Source: Thinopyrum elongatum (taxonomy: Eukaryota; Streptophyta; Magnoliopsida; Poales; Poaceae). Taken from it: a stretch of DNA of 64,000 nt. Shown in pieces: positions 12,319 through 23,824 of the stretch (positions are counted from its first letter, which is position 1; every line of letters starts with the position of its first letter). A model generated the notes under the pieces. It did not search any database, was not told the DNA's origin, and worked only from the letters and a program-made list of their open reading frames with translations. Made by a program: the position numbers and the translations under genes. The stretch spans positions 553,262,793-553,326,792 of the forward strand of contig CM022303.1 in assembly GCA_011799875.1 (NCBI GenBank), given 5' to 3'.

Positions 12319-13145
12319 ATGGCTCGCGTAGTAGCTCCCTTGAATTTCAATGTGTTCCTAGAGAAAGTTAAGCTGAAGGATGATGGAAGCAACTTTGTAG
12401 ACTGGGCCCGTAATCTGAGGATTATCCTCACGGCTGCCCAAAAGTCTTATGTCCTTGATGCACCACTTGGTGCGCCACCCCCTCCAGCGACTGTGGACAT
12501 TGTGAACGCCTGGCAGTCGCGTGTTGATGACTACTCAATAGTTTAGTGCGCCATGTTGCATGGCTTAGAGCCGGGACTTCAAAGGCGTTGTGAACGTCAT
12601 GGAGCATATGAGATGTTCCAGGAGTTGAAGTTTATCTTTGAAAAGAATGCCCGGATCGAGAGGTATGAGACCTCCGATAAGTTCTATGCCTGCAAGATGG
12701 AGGAGAATGGGTCCATCAGTGAGCACATACTCAGAATGTCTGGGTACTACAACCGTCTGGCTGAGTTGGGAGTTGAGCTCCCGCCAGAGGCTGTCACTGA
12801 CAGAGTTCTTCAATCGCTACCACCTAGCTACAAGAGCTTTGTGTTGAACTATAACATGCAAGGGATGAACAAGTCAGTCTCCGAGCTGTTTGTGATGCTA
12901 AAAGTCGCTGAGTTAGACATCCAGAAGGAGCATCAAGTGTTGATGGTGAATAAAACCACTAGTTTCAAGAAAGGCAAGGGAAAGAAGGAAAACTTCAAGG
13001 AAGGTGGCAAAGCAGTTGCTCCTCCCGTGAAGAAACCCAAGTCTGGACCCAAGCAGGAGACTGAGTGCTTCTATTGCGAGGGAACTGGCCACTGGAAGCG
13101 GAACTGCCCCAAGTATCTGGCCGACAAGAAGGGGGCCAAATCAAC
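12319..13145 (+). pseudogene. gag: gag of the Angela-like element
   Basis: The start MARVVAPLNFNVFLEKVKL is followed by the copia Gag core (LQRRCERHGAYEMFQELK, ALSMNI-type motifs come later). A CCHC zinc knuckle, CFYCEGTGHWKRNC, lies near 13068-13110. An in-frame TAG at 12544-12546 splits it; the context GTTTAGTGC suggests a former CAG. Near 13130-13150 the frame shifts by one base relative to the downstream protease, so Gag-Pol is not one frame here. Confidence 0.88.
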
Positions 13146-13469
13146 AAAGGTATATATGATATACATGTTATTGATGTGTACCTTACCAACTCTCGTTGTA
13201 GTGCCTGGGTATTTGATACCGGTTCGGTTGCTCACATTTGCAACTCAAAGCAGGAACTACGGAATAGACGGAGGCTGGCGAAGGATGAAGTGACGATGCG
13301 CATGGGAAATGGTTCCAAGGTTGATGTGATCGCCGTCGGCACGCTCGCTCTTCGATTACCATCGGGATTAGTGACAAACCTGAATAATTGTTATTTAGTG
13401 CCTGCGTTGAGCATGAACATTATATATGGATCTTGTTTAATGCGAGACGATTACTCATTTAAATCATAG
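13146..13469 (+). pseudogene. Protease of the Angela-like pol
   Basis: The retropepsin active site VFDTGSVAHICNSK has the canonical DTG. The frame ends at a TAG (13467-13469) where the integrase pre-domain should continue. Its normal job is to process Gag-Pol inside the particle. Confidence 0.85.
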
Positions 13470-13490
13470 AATAATGGTTGTTCTATTTAT

Positions 13491-14555
13491 ATGGGTAATA
13501 TCTTTTATGGTCATGCACCCATTGCCAGGGGTTTATTCTTATTGAGTCTCGATAGTGATGACACACATGTTCACAACATTGATGCCAAAAGATGTAGAGT
13601 TGATAATGATAGTACCACTTTCTTGTGGCACTGCTGCTTAGGTCATATTGATGCAAAGCACATGAAGAAGCTCCATGCTGATGGACTTTTGGATTCACTT
13701 GATTTTGAATCACTTGACACATGCGAACCATGCCTCATGGGCAAGATGACTAAAACCCCGTTTTCTGGAACAATGGAACGTGCAAGTGACTTGTTGGAAA
13801 TCATACATACTGATGTGTGCGGTCCGATGTGTGTTGACGCGCATGGTGGATATCGTTACTTTCTCACCTTCACCGATGATTTGAGTAGATATGGGTATAT
13901 TTACTTAATGAAGCATAAGTCTGAAATGTTTGAAAAGTTCAAGCAATTTCAGAGTGAAGTTGAGAATCATCGTAACAAGAAGATTAAATTCCTACAGTCT
14001 GATCGAGGGGGAGAGTATTTGAGTTATGAGTTTGGCAATCACTTAAGACAATGTGGAATTGTTTCACAACTAACGCCACCTGGAACACCACAACGTAATG
14101 GTGTGTCCGAACGTCGTAATCGTACCTTATAGGATATGGTGCGTTCTATGATGTCTCTTGCCGATCTTCCACTATTGTTTTGGGGTTATGCATTAGAGAC
14201 AGCTGCATTCACTTTAAATAGGGCACCATCTAAGTCAGTAGATACGACACCGTATGAACTATGGTTTGGCAAGAAACCTATGCTGTCGTTTCTTAAGGTT
14301 TTGGGCTGGAATGCTTATGTCAAAAGGCTTCAGCCAGAAAAGCTCAAACCCAAAGTGGACAAATGCGTCTTCATAGGATACCCAAAGGAGACGGTTGGGT
14401 ATACCTTCTATCTCAGATCCGAGGGCAATTTTTTTGTCACTAAGAACGGGTCCTTTCTCGAGAAAGAGTTTCTCTCGAAAGAATTGAGTGGGAGGAAGAT
14501 AGAACTTGATGAGGTTGTTGAACCTTCACTTCAACCAGAGAGTAGCGCAACATAG
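13491..14555 (+). pseudogene. Integrase of the Angela-like pol
   Basis: The GAG-pre-integrase/HHCC region (HCCLGHIDAKHMKKLH to CEPCLMGKM) precedes the catalytic core, with D in IIHTDVCGPM, D in FLQSDRGGEY and E in QRNGVSERRN. A TAG at 14130-14132 interrupts after RNRTL, and the frame then resumes with the copia integrase tail (WGYALETAAFTLNRAPSKSV, PYELWFGKKP, FIGYPKETVGYTFY). It ends at a TAG at 14553-14555 before RT. Confidence 0.88.
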
Positions 14556-14567
14556 AAAGGTGTTTCT

Positions 14568-16295
14568 GTGGCTTCTACGTCAGTTGAAGAGGAAGCTCAT
14601 GATAATGATCATGAAGTTTCAGATCAAGTTACTATTGAACCTCGTAGGTCGACAAGGATACGTACTGCTCCTGAGTGGTACGGTAACCCTGTCTTAGAGG
14701 TCATGTTGTTGGACAACGATGAACCTACGAGCTATGGAGAAGTGATGGTGGGCCCGGATTCCGACAAATGGTTAGAGGCCATGAAATCTGAGATGGGATT
14801 CATGTATGAAAACAAAGTATGGACTTTGGAACTATTACCTGAAGGGCGAAAGGCCATTCAGAATAAATGGATCTTCAAGAAGAAGACGGACGCGGATGGT
14901 AATGTCACTGTCTATAAAGCTCGACTTGTGGCAAAGGGGTTTTCACAAGTTCAAGGAGTTGACTATGATGAGACTTTCTCACTCATAGCAATGCTTAAGT
15001 CCGTCAGAATCATGTTAGCAATAGATGCATATTTTGATTATGAAATCTGGCAGATGGATGTCAAAACAGCGTTCCTTAATGGTTTCCTTAAGGAAGATTT
15101 GTATATGATGCAACCGGAAGGTTTTGTCGATCCAGAGAATGTTGACAAAGTGTGCAAACTCCAGTGATCCATTTATGGACTGGTGCAAGCATCTCAGGGT
15201 TGGAATCTTCGCTTTGATGAGGTGATCAAAGCGTTTGGGTTTATACAAGTTTTCGGAGAATCTTGTATTTACAAGAAAGTGAGTAGGAGCTCTATAGCGT
15301 TTCTAATATCATATGTGGATGACATATTGCTGATTGGAAACAATATAGAAATTTTGGAAAACATGAAGGAATATTTGAACAAGAGTTTTTCAATGAAGGA
15401 CCTAGGAGAAGCTGCTTTCATATTAGGTATCAAGATCTATAGAGATAGGTCGAGACGCTTAATAGGACTTTCACAAAGCACATACCTTGATAAGATTTTG
15501 AAGAAGTTCAAAATGGATCGGTCCAAGAATGGGTTCTTGCCTGTTTTGCAAGGTGTAAAGTTGAGTCAGACTCAATGCCCAGCAACTACAAAGGATAGAG
15601 AAAAGATGAGTGTCATCCCCTATGCTTCTGCCATAGGCTCTATCATGTATGCGATGCTATGCACAAGACTGGATGTCAGCCTTGCCAAAAGTATGGCCGG
15701 AAGGTTTCAAAGTAATCCAGGAGTGGATCACTGGACAACGGTGAAGAATATCCTTAAGTACCTGAAAAGGACTAAGGAAATGTTTCTCGTTTATGGAGGT
15801 GATCAAGAGCTCGTCGTAAAGGGTTACGTCGATGCAAGCTTTGACACTGATCCGGATGACTCTAAGTCTCAAACTGGATATGTATATATTCTAAATGGGG
15901 GAGCGTTAAGCTGGCGCAGTTCCAAGCAAAGCATGGTAGCTGATTCTACATGTGAAGTGGAGTACATAGCTACCTCGGAGGCAGCGAAGGAAGGTGTCTG
16001 GATGAAGCAGTTCATTATGGATCTTGGAGTTGTGCCCAGTGTACTGAACCCAAGGACTTTGTTCTGTGATAACACTGGTGCCATTGCTCTAGCCAAGGAA
16101 CCCAGGTTTCACAAGAGGACCAGACACATAAAGCGACGCTTCAACTCCATCCGTGATGCAGTCAAGGAGGAGGACATAAACATTTGCAAAGTGCACATGG
16201 ATCTGAATGTTGCAGATCCATTGACTAAACCTCTTCCACGGGCAAAACATGATAAACACCAGAACTCTATGGGTGTTAGATTCATTACCATGTAA
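14568..16295 (+). pseudogene. Reverse transcriptase and RNase H of the Angela-like pol
   Basis: The RT part has NKWIFKKKTDADGNVTVYKARLVAKGF, MDVKTAFLNGFLKEDLYMMQPEGF and the catalytic YVDDILLIGN. RNase H follows (VDASFDTDPDDSKSQTGYVY, SSKQSMVADSTCEVEYIA, CDNTGAIALAKEP). A TGA at 15165-15167 after VCKLQ breaks the frame inside RT, in a position that is CGA (Arg) in relatives as I recall them. The order with RNase H last, next to the 3' LTR, is diagnostic of Ty1/copia. Confidence 0.9.
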
Positions 16296-16329
16296 TACTA
16301 GATTATTGACTCTAGTGCAAGTGGGAGAC

Positions 16330-18100
16330 TGTTGGAAATATTCCCTAGAGGCAATAATAAAGTGGTTATTATTATATTTCCCTGTTCATGATAATTGTTT
16401 ATTATCCATGCTATAATTGTATTGATCGGAAACTCAAATGCATGTGTGGATACATAGACAACAACATGTCCCTAGTGAGCCTCTACCGGACTAGCTCGTT
16501 GATCAAAGATGGCTGTGGTTTCCTAGCCATAGACATGAGTTGTCATTTGATAACAGGGTCACATCATTAGGAGAATGATGTGATGGACACGACCCAAACT
16601 ATAAACGTAGCATATGATCATATTAAGTTTATTGCTATCATTTTCTGCATGTCAAGTATATGTTCCTATGACCATGAGATCATGCAACTCACTGACACCA
16701 GAGGAGTACCTTGTGTGTACCAAATGTCGCAACACAACTGGGTGACTATAAAGGTGCTCTATAGGTATCTCCGAGGGTGTCTGTTGAGTTGGCATGGATC
16801 AAGACTGGGATTTGTCACTCCGTATGACGAAGAGGTATCTCAGGGCCCACTCGGTAATACAGCATCACAATGAGCTTGCAAGCAATGCGACTAATGGGTT
16901 AGCCACGTGATCTTGTATTACGGAACGAGTAAAGAGACTTGTCGGTAACGATATTGAACTAGGTGTGCTGATACCGACGATCAAATCTCGGGCAAGTAAC
17001 ATACCGATAAACAAAGAGAACTGCATACGGGATTAGCTGAATCCTTGGCATCGAGGTTCGACCGATATAGATCTTCGTAGAATATGTAGGAACCAATATG
17101 GACATCCAGGTCCCGCTATTGGTTATTGACCGAGAGGTGTCTCGGTCATGTCTGCATAGTTCTCGAACCCGCAGGGTCTACACACTTAACGTTTGGTGAT
17201 GATATAAGTATAGTTCAGTTGTTATGGTGGTGACCAAAGGTTGTTCGGAGTCCTGGATGAGAACCCAGACATGACGAGGAACTCCGGAGTAGTACGGAGG
17301 TGAAGATTGATATATAGGATGAAGGGTATCGGAGTCCGGAATTGTGCCGGGGGTACCGGGTTGTGGCCAAGAGAACCAAAAGGGGTTTCGGGGGGCCCCG
17401 GCAAGTGTTGGGGGGCCTCATGGGCAAGGGGAGGGAGCACACCAGCCCACTAAGGGGCTGTGCGCCCCCCTCACCACATCCCATGATCACCAGAGGAGGT
17501 GGGGCGCCCACCTAGGGCTGCCTCCACCTGGCTTGGGGGGCAAGCCACCCTAGGGTTTCCCTAGGAGCGCTGCCATCTATGGTGGCCGCCGTCCCCTCCC
17601 TAGGGGAAATCGTAGGGCGCACCCTCCTCCTCCCTTCCCCCTATATATAGAGGGGTAGGGGGAGGGCAGCCGCACCCCATCAATGCCACGGCGCTGCCCT
17701 CCCTCTTCCTCATAGTTCCTCTCTCTTTCTCTACGTAGCTTAGCGAAGCTCTGCCGAGATTGCTCCACCACCGCTGCCGCCACGCTGTCGTGCTGCTGGA
17801 GGACTCGAGCTACTACTTCACCATCGCTCGCTGGATTGAAGAGGTGAAGGCATCATCAAGCCGTACGTGTGTTGAACGCGGAGGTGCCGTCCGTTTGGCG
17901 CTTGGATCGGGAGTTTGTGGACGGATCGTGATTGTCTCGCGAAGACATTCGACTACATCAACCGCATTTCTTAATGCTTCCGCTTAACGATCTACAAGGG
18001 TATGTAGATGCAATCTCTCCTCTCGTAGATGTTCATCTCCTAGATTGATCTTGGCAAGCGTAGGAATTTTTTTTTGTTTCCCATGCAACGTTCCCCAACA
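16330..18100 (+). repeat. 3' LTR of the Angela-like element
   Basis: It is 1771 bp, preceded by the purine tract CAAGTGGGAGAC (16318-16329). It starts TGTTGGAAAT and ends CCCCAACA. A TATA box CTATATATAG lies at 17641-17650. Small open frames across it are not genes. Confidence 0.93.
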
Positions 18101-18623
18101 TCAATGAGGATGATGAACCCCTCCGTGATCGTGTTCCCCTTCGGCAGAGTGCCAGAATAGGGCTCTATATTGGATCTCGTGGTTATGGAACTTGCGGTGA
18201 CTAGAATTGTGTTTCGTCAACCCCCCTAGGGTTTCTGGAATATTTGGGAATTTATAGAGCTAAGAGGCAGTGGAAAGGACTCCCATGGGCCCTACCACCC
18301 ACCTGCACGCATCAGGGGCCTCTAGCGTGCCCTGGTGGGTTGTGGGCCCCATGGGCCTCACCTCTAGTGCTTCCTTGGCTCCCAAGTTGTCTTCTGGTCC
18401 AAAAAAATCTACAAAAAGTTTCGTGGCATTTGGACTTCGTTTGACACTGATATTTTGCAAAGGAAAAAACAAGCAAAAACAGCAACTGGCACTTGGCACT
18501 ATGTCAATAGGTTAGTCCCAAAAATTGATATAAAGTTGCTATAAAATGAAGGTAAAACATCCAAGAATGATAATATAACAGCATGGAACAATCAAAAATT
18601 ATAGATACGTTGGAGACGTATCA
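18101..18623 (-). repeat. Sabrina-like Athila LTR fragment (start of an LTR, minus strand)
   Basis: Read on the minus strand from 18623 this begins TGATACGTCTCCAACGTATC, the start of a very common Triticeae gypsy LTR. It has a TATAAAT box at 18250-18256. It ends abruptly at the Angela insertion; the rest of the LTR would lie left of the window. The bases after 18623 (GTGCG) should be its target duplication. Confidence 0.8.
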
Positions 18624-19466
18624 GTGCGGACGGGCTCCACCTCCGCCCACTTGGTGAACTTGTCGATGGCAATGTAGAGGTAGCTGTAGCTGCTCGGCGT
18701 GTGAGGGAAGGGGCCCAGGATATCCAATGCCCAGACTGTGTAGGGCCATGAGAGGGGAATGGTCAGGAGCCCTTGCGCTGGCTGGTGGATCTGCTTGGCG
18801 TGGAACTGGCAGGCCTCACAGGACTGGACTAGCTCTTCGGTGTCGTGAAGCACGGTGGGCCAGTAGGAGCCGCTGCGGAAGACCTTGCCAGTGAGAGTGC
18901 GCGATGAAGAGTGGTGGCCGCAATCTCCTCCATGTATGTCAGCAAGCAGCTCGCGCCCTTGCTCTGCCGGGATGCAGCGCATCGCCACTCAATTGGGGCG
19001 CTTGCGGTAGAGGTCGTCGTTCCTCAAGCAGTAAGGCCTAGCCTAGCGGGCAACACGCTCCACTTTTGTGTCGTCCTCCAGGAGGGCACCGATCTCCAGG
19101 TAAGCCTTGATCTCCGCGGCCCAGCTCTCAATTTGTGGCTCGAGCACCATCAGCAGGCGAGCGCCTGAAGTTGGGCGACAGTCTGGCGCGCCTGAGGAGG
19201 GTGTGACTGGAGCGCTTCATGAAGCACCGTGGTGCCAGCTTCGGGAGGTGTTGCAGATGGCCTCGGGAGCCTCTCCTTGAAGACGCTAGGGCCCAAGGGC
19301 TCGCGACGGGACGCCCTCTTGGCGATGTCGTCAGCTTCCTTTTTCTCGCCGTGAGGGATGTGCTGGAGCTCCATGCCCAGGAAGCGCTTCTCGAGCTTGT
19401 GCACCTCCTCAAGGTAGGTGTCCATGTGCTCATCCTTCGATTTATAGCTCTTGTTGGAGAAGTTGA
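18624..19466 (-). pseudogene. Tat-type gypsy fragment: RNase H end and integrase start
   Basis: On the minus strand the sequence runs from an RNase H tail (YKSKDEHMDTYLEEVHKLEKRFLGMELQHIPHGEKKEADDIAKRASRREP) into the integrase zinc domain (HGGDCGHHSSSRTL, CEACQFHAKQIHQPAQG) and core (VWALDILGPFPH, YIAIDKFTKWAEVEPV). It matches 26380-27226 of element C in order and wording, so it is the same kind of element. Integrase is cut at 18624 by the Sabrina-like LTR. RNase H stops at 19466 where unrelated sequence begins. If the right-hand locus is itself an insertion, the missing RT, protease and gag would lie beyond 64000. Confidence 0.85.
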
Positions 19467-20766
19467 CGCCATGGAAAGCTACGGACAAGACGTGACTTTC
19501 ATGTGTAGAAATTCTTAAGATTCCTTACGGATTTAAATTAATTTTGAAAATGGTGGGGCAGACAACGAGTGGTAGCGGCATTTTTTCGCGAATTTTTACA
19601 AACCGCTCATCGAAATGATTCAAATAAATACGCCGTTGGAAAGATATCGATGAGGCGCAACTTTTTCATGTAGAATACTCTCTCTCATTCCTTACGGTTT
19701 AAGAGCGGTTTTGAAATTATCAAAATGCGGACACTCCATTTTCCGCGACACCAAAATCGACGAAGGAACTACATCAGACAGAAAAATGCACTGCTTCAGA
19801 TGAAAAACCGCACTGCATCAGACAGTCAAGTGAACTTCATGATTTCTTTTGTTGGACGTAAATTTTCTCAGATGAGGAACTGGAGCGTGCTTCACATCGG
19901 TCGTAAGTGAACCGCAACACTATCGAGAAGTGAACCACGATACATTTTTGTCATTTTCGTAACTTTTTTTGCACTTCACATCGTTCATAAGTGAACCGCG
20001 GCACCACCGAAAGTGAACCGCATGAGTTTTTGTCGTCTTTTTTAAACTTATTATTTTTATGCACGTGGACCGAGCAAGTGGACCACAGGGATTGAGCTCG
20101 TTAGAATTAAGTAGTCCTTACTTTAGTGTATGTAGGTAACATAAAAGTGAACTACATCTAATAAGAAGCAAGCTTCTTTTTGAGATGTTTTTGTTTTCTG
20201 TTTTCTAAGTGAACCATGAAAGATTTTGTAGCGAACTGCGTGAGAGAACAAAGTGAGCTTCAGAAACACACATACCAGACACTTCTTCTGTTCACCCAGT
20301 GGGTGCCTCTAATGTTTTTGTTTGTCATGGGAATTACTTTTTCCCTTTTTTTACACAGTGAACCACCACCACCACAAAATGAACAAACACTTTTTTTTAC
20401 AAATAAAATAAAATACAGAGAAAACTGAACAGACGAACAGCGCGAGCCACTAGCAGTGCACCGACAGACTACATCTTTTTTTATAAATTCTTACATTTTT
20501 TTCTCTCACACATTCAAGAAGAAAGAGAAGTTCAAAAAAATATCCTTTTTCTTCTGTAGTTCCCCGGTGAACTGAACGAATACACACACACGACCTGCAC
20601 ACATCGTGCACATGGGCTGCAAACAAACCGCACGCGTCGCCTACAGGAAGCCACCTCGCCGCCGCCCGTACTGCATGCTTGCGCCATACCGGACTGCACG
20701 GGGCCTTTAGCGCCTATCAATTCAACATCAACCCAAATGAACTTCAGCATATAGGGCGTCGCCGGC
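19467..20766. other. Unassigned AT-rich sequence with repeated AAGTGAACCGC-like words
   Basis: No gene found. The word AAGTGAAC(C/T), often followed by GC or AC, occurs about ten times between 19830 and 20365 (near 19835, 19905, 19932, 19993, 20021, 20145, 20205 and 20355, among others). The same vocabulary fills 59770-64000 on the far side of element B, so both belong to one older locus. A subterminal repeat region of a DNA transposon would look like this, but no terminal inverted repeat or target duplication could be found at 19467. Confidence 0.5.
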
Positions 20767-21665
20767 TGTCATGGTGGGTGCACGGCAGATGCCAAAGGAT
20801 GGCTAAAGAGAGGGATAGGATCGAGGGCACCGGTGGGCTCTAGAGGCGAGGTCGGCATGAGCGAGCGGAGGACGCAAGACATACCCAGGTTCGGGGCTCT
20901 CCGGAGAGATAACACCCCCAGTCCTGCCGAGTGTGGTTTATATGTGGATGGTACAAGCTTGCTCCTGGATCTGTATCGGGGAGGAAGGAAGACAGGCCAA
21001 AGCATAGGCTGCTCCTTCTCCTTGTGTGTGTGTTCTACTGATGATCTCTCTACGGTCGCCCCCGTGCATGGAGGCCTCCTGGGGGGTTTTATAGGTCAAC
21101 CCCCCAGGGATACAATGGTAAAGTTACATGGCCGTGGGGCCGGGATGTCAGCGTCTGAGAAGCCGGCGTTGGGGCCCGCCGGGTACCAGGGTACGCCGGG
21201 TTCTCTGGGAGCGGGCCCCGCACGCCAGGGGGCACTGTTCCCCATCTTGTCGTGCGTCACGGAGTGGTTGAGCCGGCTCGGCTACAATGGCGTGCCACTT
21301 GGTCGCCGTCAGTTTGCGTCAGCCGGACGGGGGATGCACTGTAGCCATGCCGGCCTTGGTCAGCGGGGTAGGTGGGCTACTGTTGCCACGTTTGCTGGTC
21401 AGCGGGGTTGGTGGGCCACTATAGCCGTGCTCATCCCTTCATGGGGACTTGTTCGGTCGTACGCCTTGGACGGGACGGGAGCTGACCTGCGGCCGGGTTG
21501 AGGGGCGCACTGTGGCTGCGCTTACTTGTCGGAGAAGTCCTGACTTGTTGGGACCGGCCGGCATGTGCCAGCGGGTTTGGCTGGGTTGAGGGACTTGTCC
21601 GGGTTGAGGAACCCGGCCAACGACAAGCCGGATTGAGGGGCGCTGCGAGGTTCATCCCCCCGACA
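20767..21665 (-). repeat. 3' LTR of element B
   Basis: It is 899 bp, matching 42005-42214 plus 52984-53727. A TATAAAA box on the minus strand (21087-21093, plus-strand TTTTATA) is kept in the other LTR at 53094-53100. The long plus-strand frame at 20833-21501 is not supported as a gene. Confidence 0.9.
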
Positions 21666-22345
21666 GTAGTCCACGAAGCTGTGAAGGCTCGTCGGCTTCA
21701 GGCAGGGGGACCTTCGCAGTTTCACCCCCTGAGAAGTCTGCTAATGTTGATGATGGCTCGCGACCGCCGAGTCCGGCAACACCCACTGTGTGCCAGCTTC
21801 CTTAAGCCGGATCGCAGCATCCCGGCACGGGCGGGAAACCGAGGAGTCCACCGAATCTTGAAGGGGAAGGGACGCGCCTCCCATGGTCTGCTGTGTGCGC
21901 CATGTGGCGAACGGTAGCTGAAGAGGCTCTGACAGGCCACGCTCGTGACGGGACGCAACAGCGGGCTAGGGCTGGCCACGCCGTGCCCTCGGCCCCCGCG
22001 CGGGGATTTATTGTGGCGGCCATGGACGGTTGCCCTTCTCGATGTAGTTAATGCGTGGGGAGATCGTGCCCACTTAATGCGGGGAAGTGGAAAGGGTGGG
22101 CTCAACCGATCCCACTTCCCCACGTTCTTGACGTGGTTACAAATCGGGGGGAGGGGGCGGCGGAAATCGTTCACGCACGCACCCTCCACTCTCTTCTTCC
22201 ACCTTCACCCTGTCTTCCGAGCCCGTAGCACGCCGCAGCGTTCTGCCGCCCACGTGCGACGCACCACTGCCGCTTTGCAGAACTTAGCAGCCACCCCAAG
22301 CCTTCGCTTAGCCGACACACTTCTCCTCCCGCGCCACATTCGCTG
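21666..22345. other. Spacer between element B 3' LTR and its antisense ORF
   Basis: GC-rich, with no supported gene. It would contain the promoter and 5' UTR of the plus-strand ORF starting at 22346; the C/T-rich CTCTCTTCTTCCACCTTCAC run near 22190 fits a 5' leader. I see no convincing TATA box. Confidence 0.45.
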
Positions 22346-22607
22346 ATGGTGAGACCCAAGGGATCGTGGGAGGGGTCGAAGGTCACCGCCGACAATCTTC
22401 AGTATCTGCGCGATACGCGGCGGCTGCCACCGGCGACGGATGTGGTCATGCGCCTTCCAGGTAATGAGCTGGCGCCGCAGCCGGATGGGACCGAGCGTGT
22501 GGTCTTCTTCTCCCACTTCAAGCATGGGTTCGGCCTCCCTGCGAGCGACTTCTTCTGCTCATTCTTGGAGTTCTTCGGGCTTCAGCCGCATCACCTGGGG
22601 GCAAACG

Positions 22608-23481
22608 TGTCGGATTCGGGGCTCCGCAGACCCAAGAAGGTTCGAACTCTGGGGCGTGTGCGAAGAACTCAACCCCTCAAGCCTGCCTACTTGTCACCCC
22701 AAGGCCTAGCTCGATTCACGCGAACAAGGAAGAAGATGAACACGACAGTTTACCCAGGTTCGGGCCACCTTGCGGTGTAAGACCCTACTCCTGCTTTGTG
22801 GTGGATTGGCCTCACGAGGAGGTTTGTGGATGAACTAGTATAGAGGGTGAGCTACCTCGCGAGGGCTCTGATGGTGAGGGTGGAATGGATCCGATCCCCT
22901 TCTACAGTGGTGGCTAACCTATACTTGTAGTGGCCTCGGTCCTCTTCCCCCGGATCGTAGGTGGGAAGGGATCCCACAGTGGCCAATTTGAAAGGGGACA
23001 AGTAGTACATCTTATCCTGACGAAAGGTGGTCTTCGCTTGCAAAGCTTCTAGTCGTGACACAGTAGTGGGCTCGACAATGACATCCGTCCTGCTATACTG
23101 GTGGTCTTGGTCTTGTAGCACGGGAATGGAAACCTTTGCCAGGCTCCTTGGGAACCCGCGTCTACGCTTGCCTCCTTAGCACCAAAGAGGAAACTGCCTC
23201 CTCTGCGCCCGCTGGTGCCCGCCTGGCCTTGGTCATTATGGCTTGCGTCATCGCAACCTCCTGAGGTTGGGTACCAGCATAGAAATCTCCGCTCCTCAGG
23301 ACGCAGCCTGGGGAGGCCGCTCCCTCGGAGGTCTTGGCATCGTCCGCCTCGTGAGGCTTGGCCCCTCGCGAGGGTCTTGTCTTGATAGTCTTGTAGATGG
23401 GCCGTACCAGGCCGCCGATGGAGCCATGCCGTGGGCCGCAGGTAGGAAAGTCTGGGTACCCTAGTTCCTAGAACGCCGATA
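22608..23481 (-). repeat. 3' LTR of element C
   Basis: It matches 30258-31123. The terminal CA has become TA at 23480-23481. On the minus strand the bases just before the LTR (complement of 23482-23500) are G-rich, a likely polypurine tract. Confidence 0.9.
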
Positions 23482-23824
23482 GTAGCCCCCGGCCCCAAGG
23501 CGCGCTCGGATTTGGCTTCAAGGCGAAGCCAAAGGGCAAGGGCGAAGCGCCGCGGGCCCTAATCGCCTGTTGGCCAGGCTGACGCGCGGCGCTAGAAAGA
23601 ACGTGGGCGTCTCCATTTCCCCACGTCGCCTCGGCAACTGTCCGACTTGACAACTGCCTGGCGCATGCAACGGGGCCATCATGGCTCGGAACGTGAGAAG
23701 CCGCTGGTGAGCCTTCCTCCGGCTATAAATGGGGGAAGGGGGGCGGAGCCCCCAACCCGTCTTCATCTTCTTGCTGCTCGTTCCTTCTTTGTCTCCATTG
23801 TCGTGCCGTCTTGCCGAAGTATCC
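23482..23824 (+). promoter_or_regulatory. Promoter region of the antisense B3-like ORF
   Basis: A TATA box, GGCTATAAATGGG, lies at 23721-23733 with TATAAAT at 23724-23730. It is about 100 bases before the ATG at 23825, and a C/T-rich leader follows it. It lies inside the element, just outside the LTR, and points away from the LTR, so the antisense ORF has its own promoter. Confidence 0.6.

Noticed and set aside
19467..20766. A Helitron or CACTA end at 19467
   Set aside because: No CACTA start, no 5' TC with a CTRR hairpin end, and no target duplication could be recognised.
20833..21501. A 222-codon plus-strand frame in the element B LTR
   Set aside because: The copy at 52888-53334 breaks it, and it lies inside an LTR in antisense.
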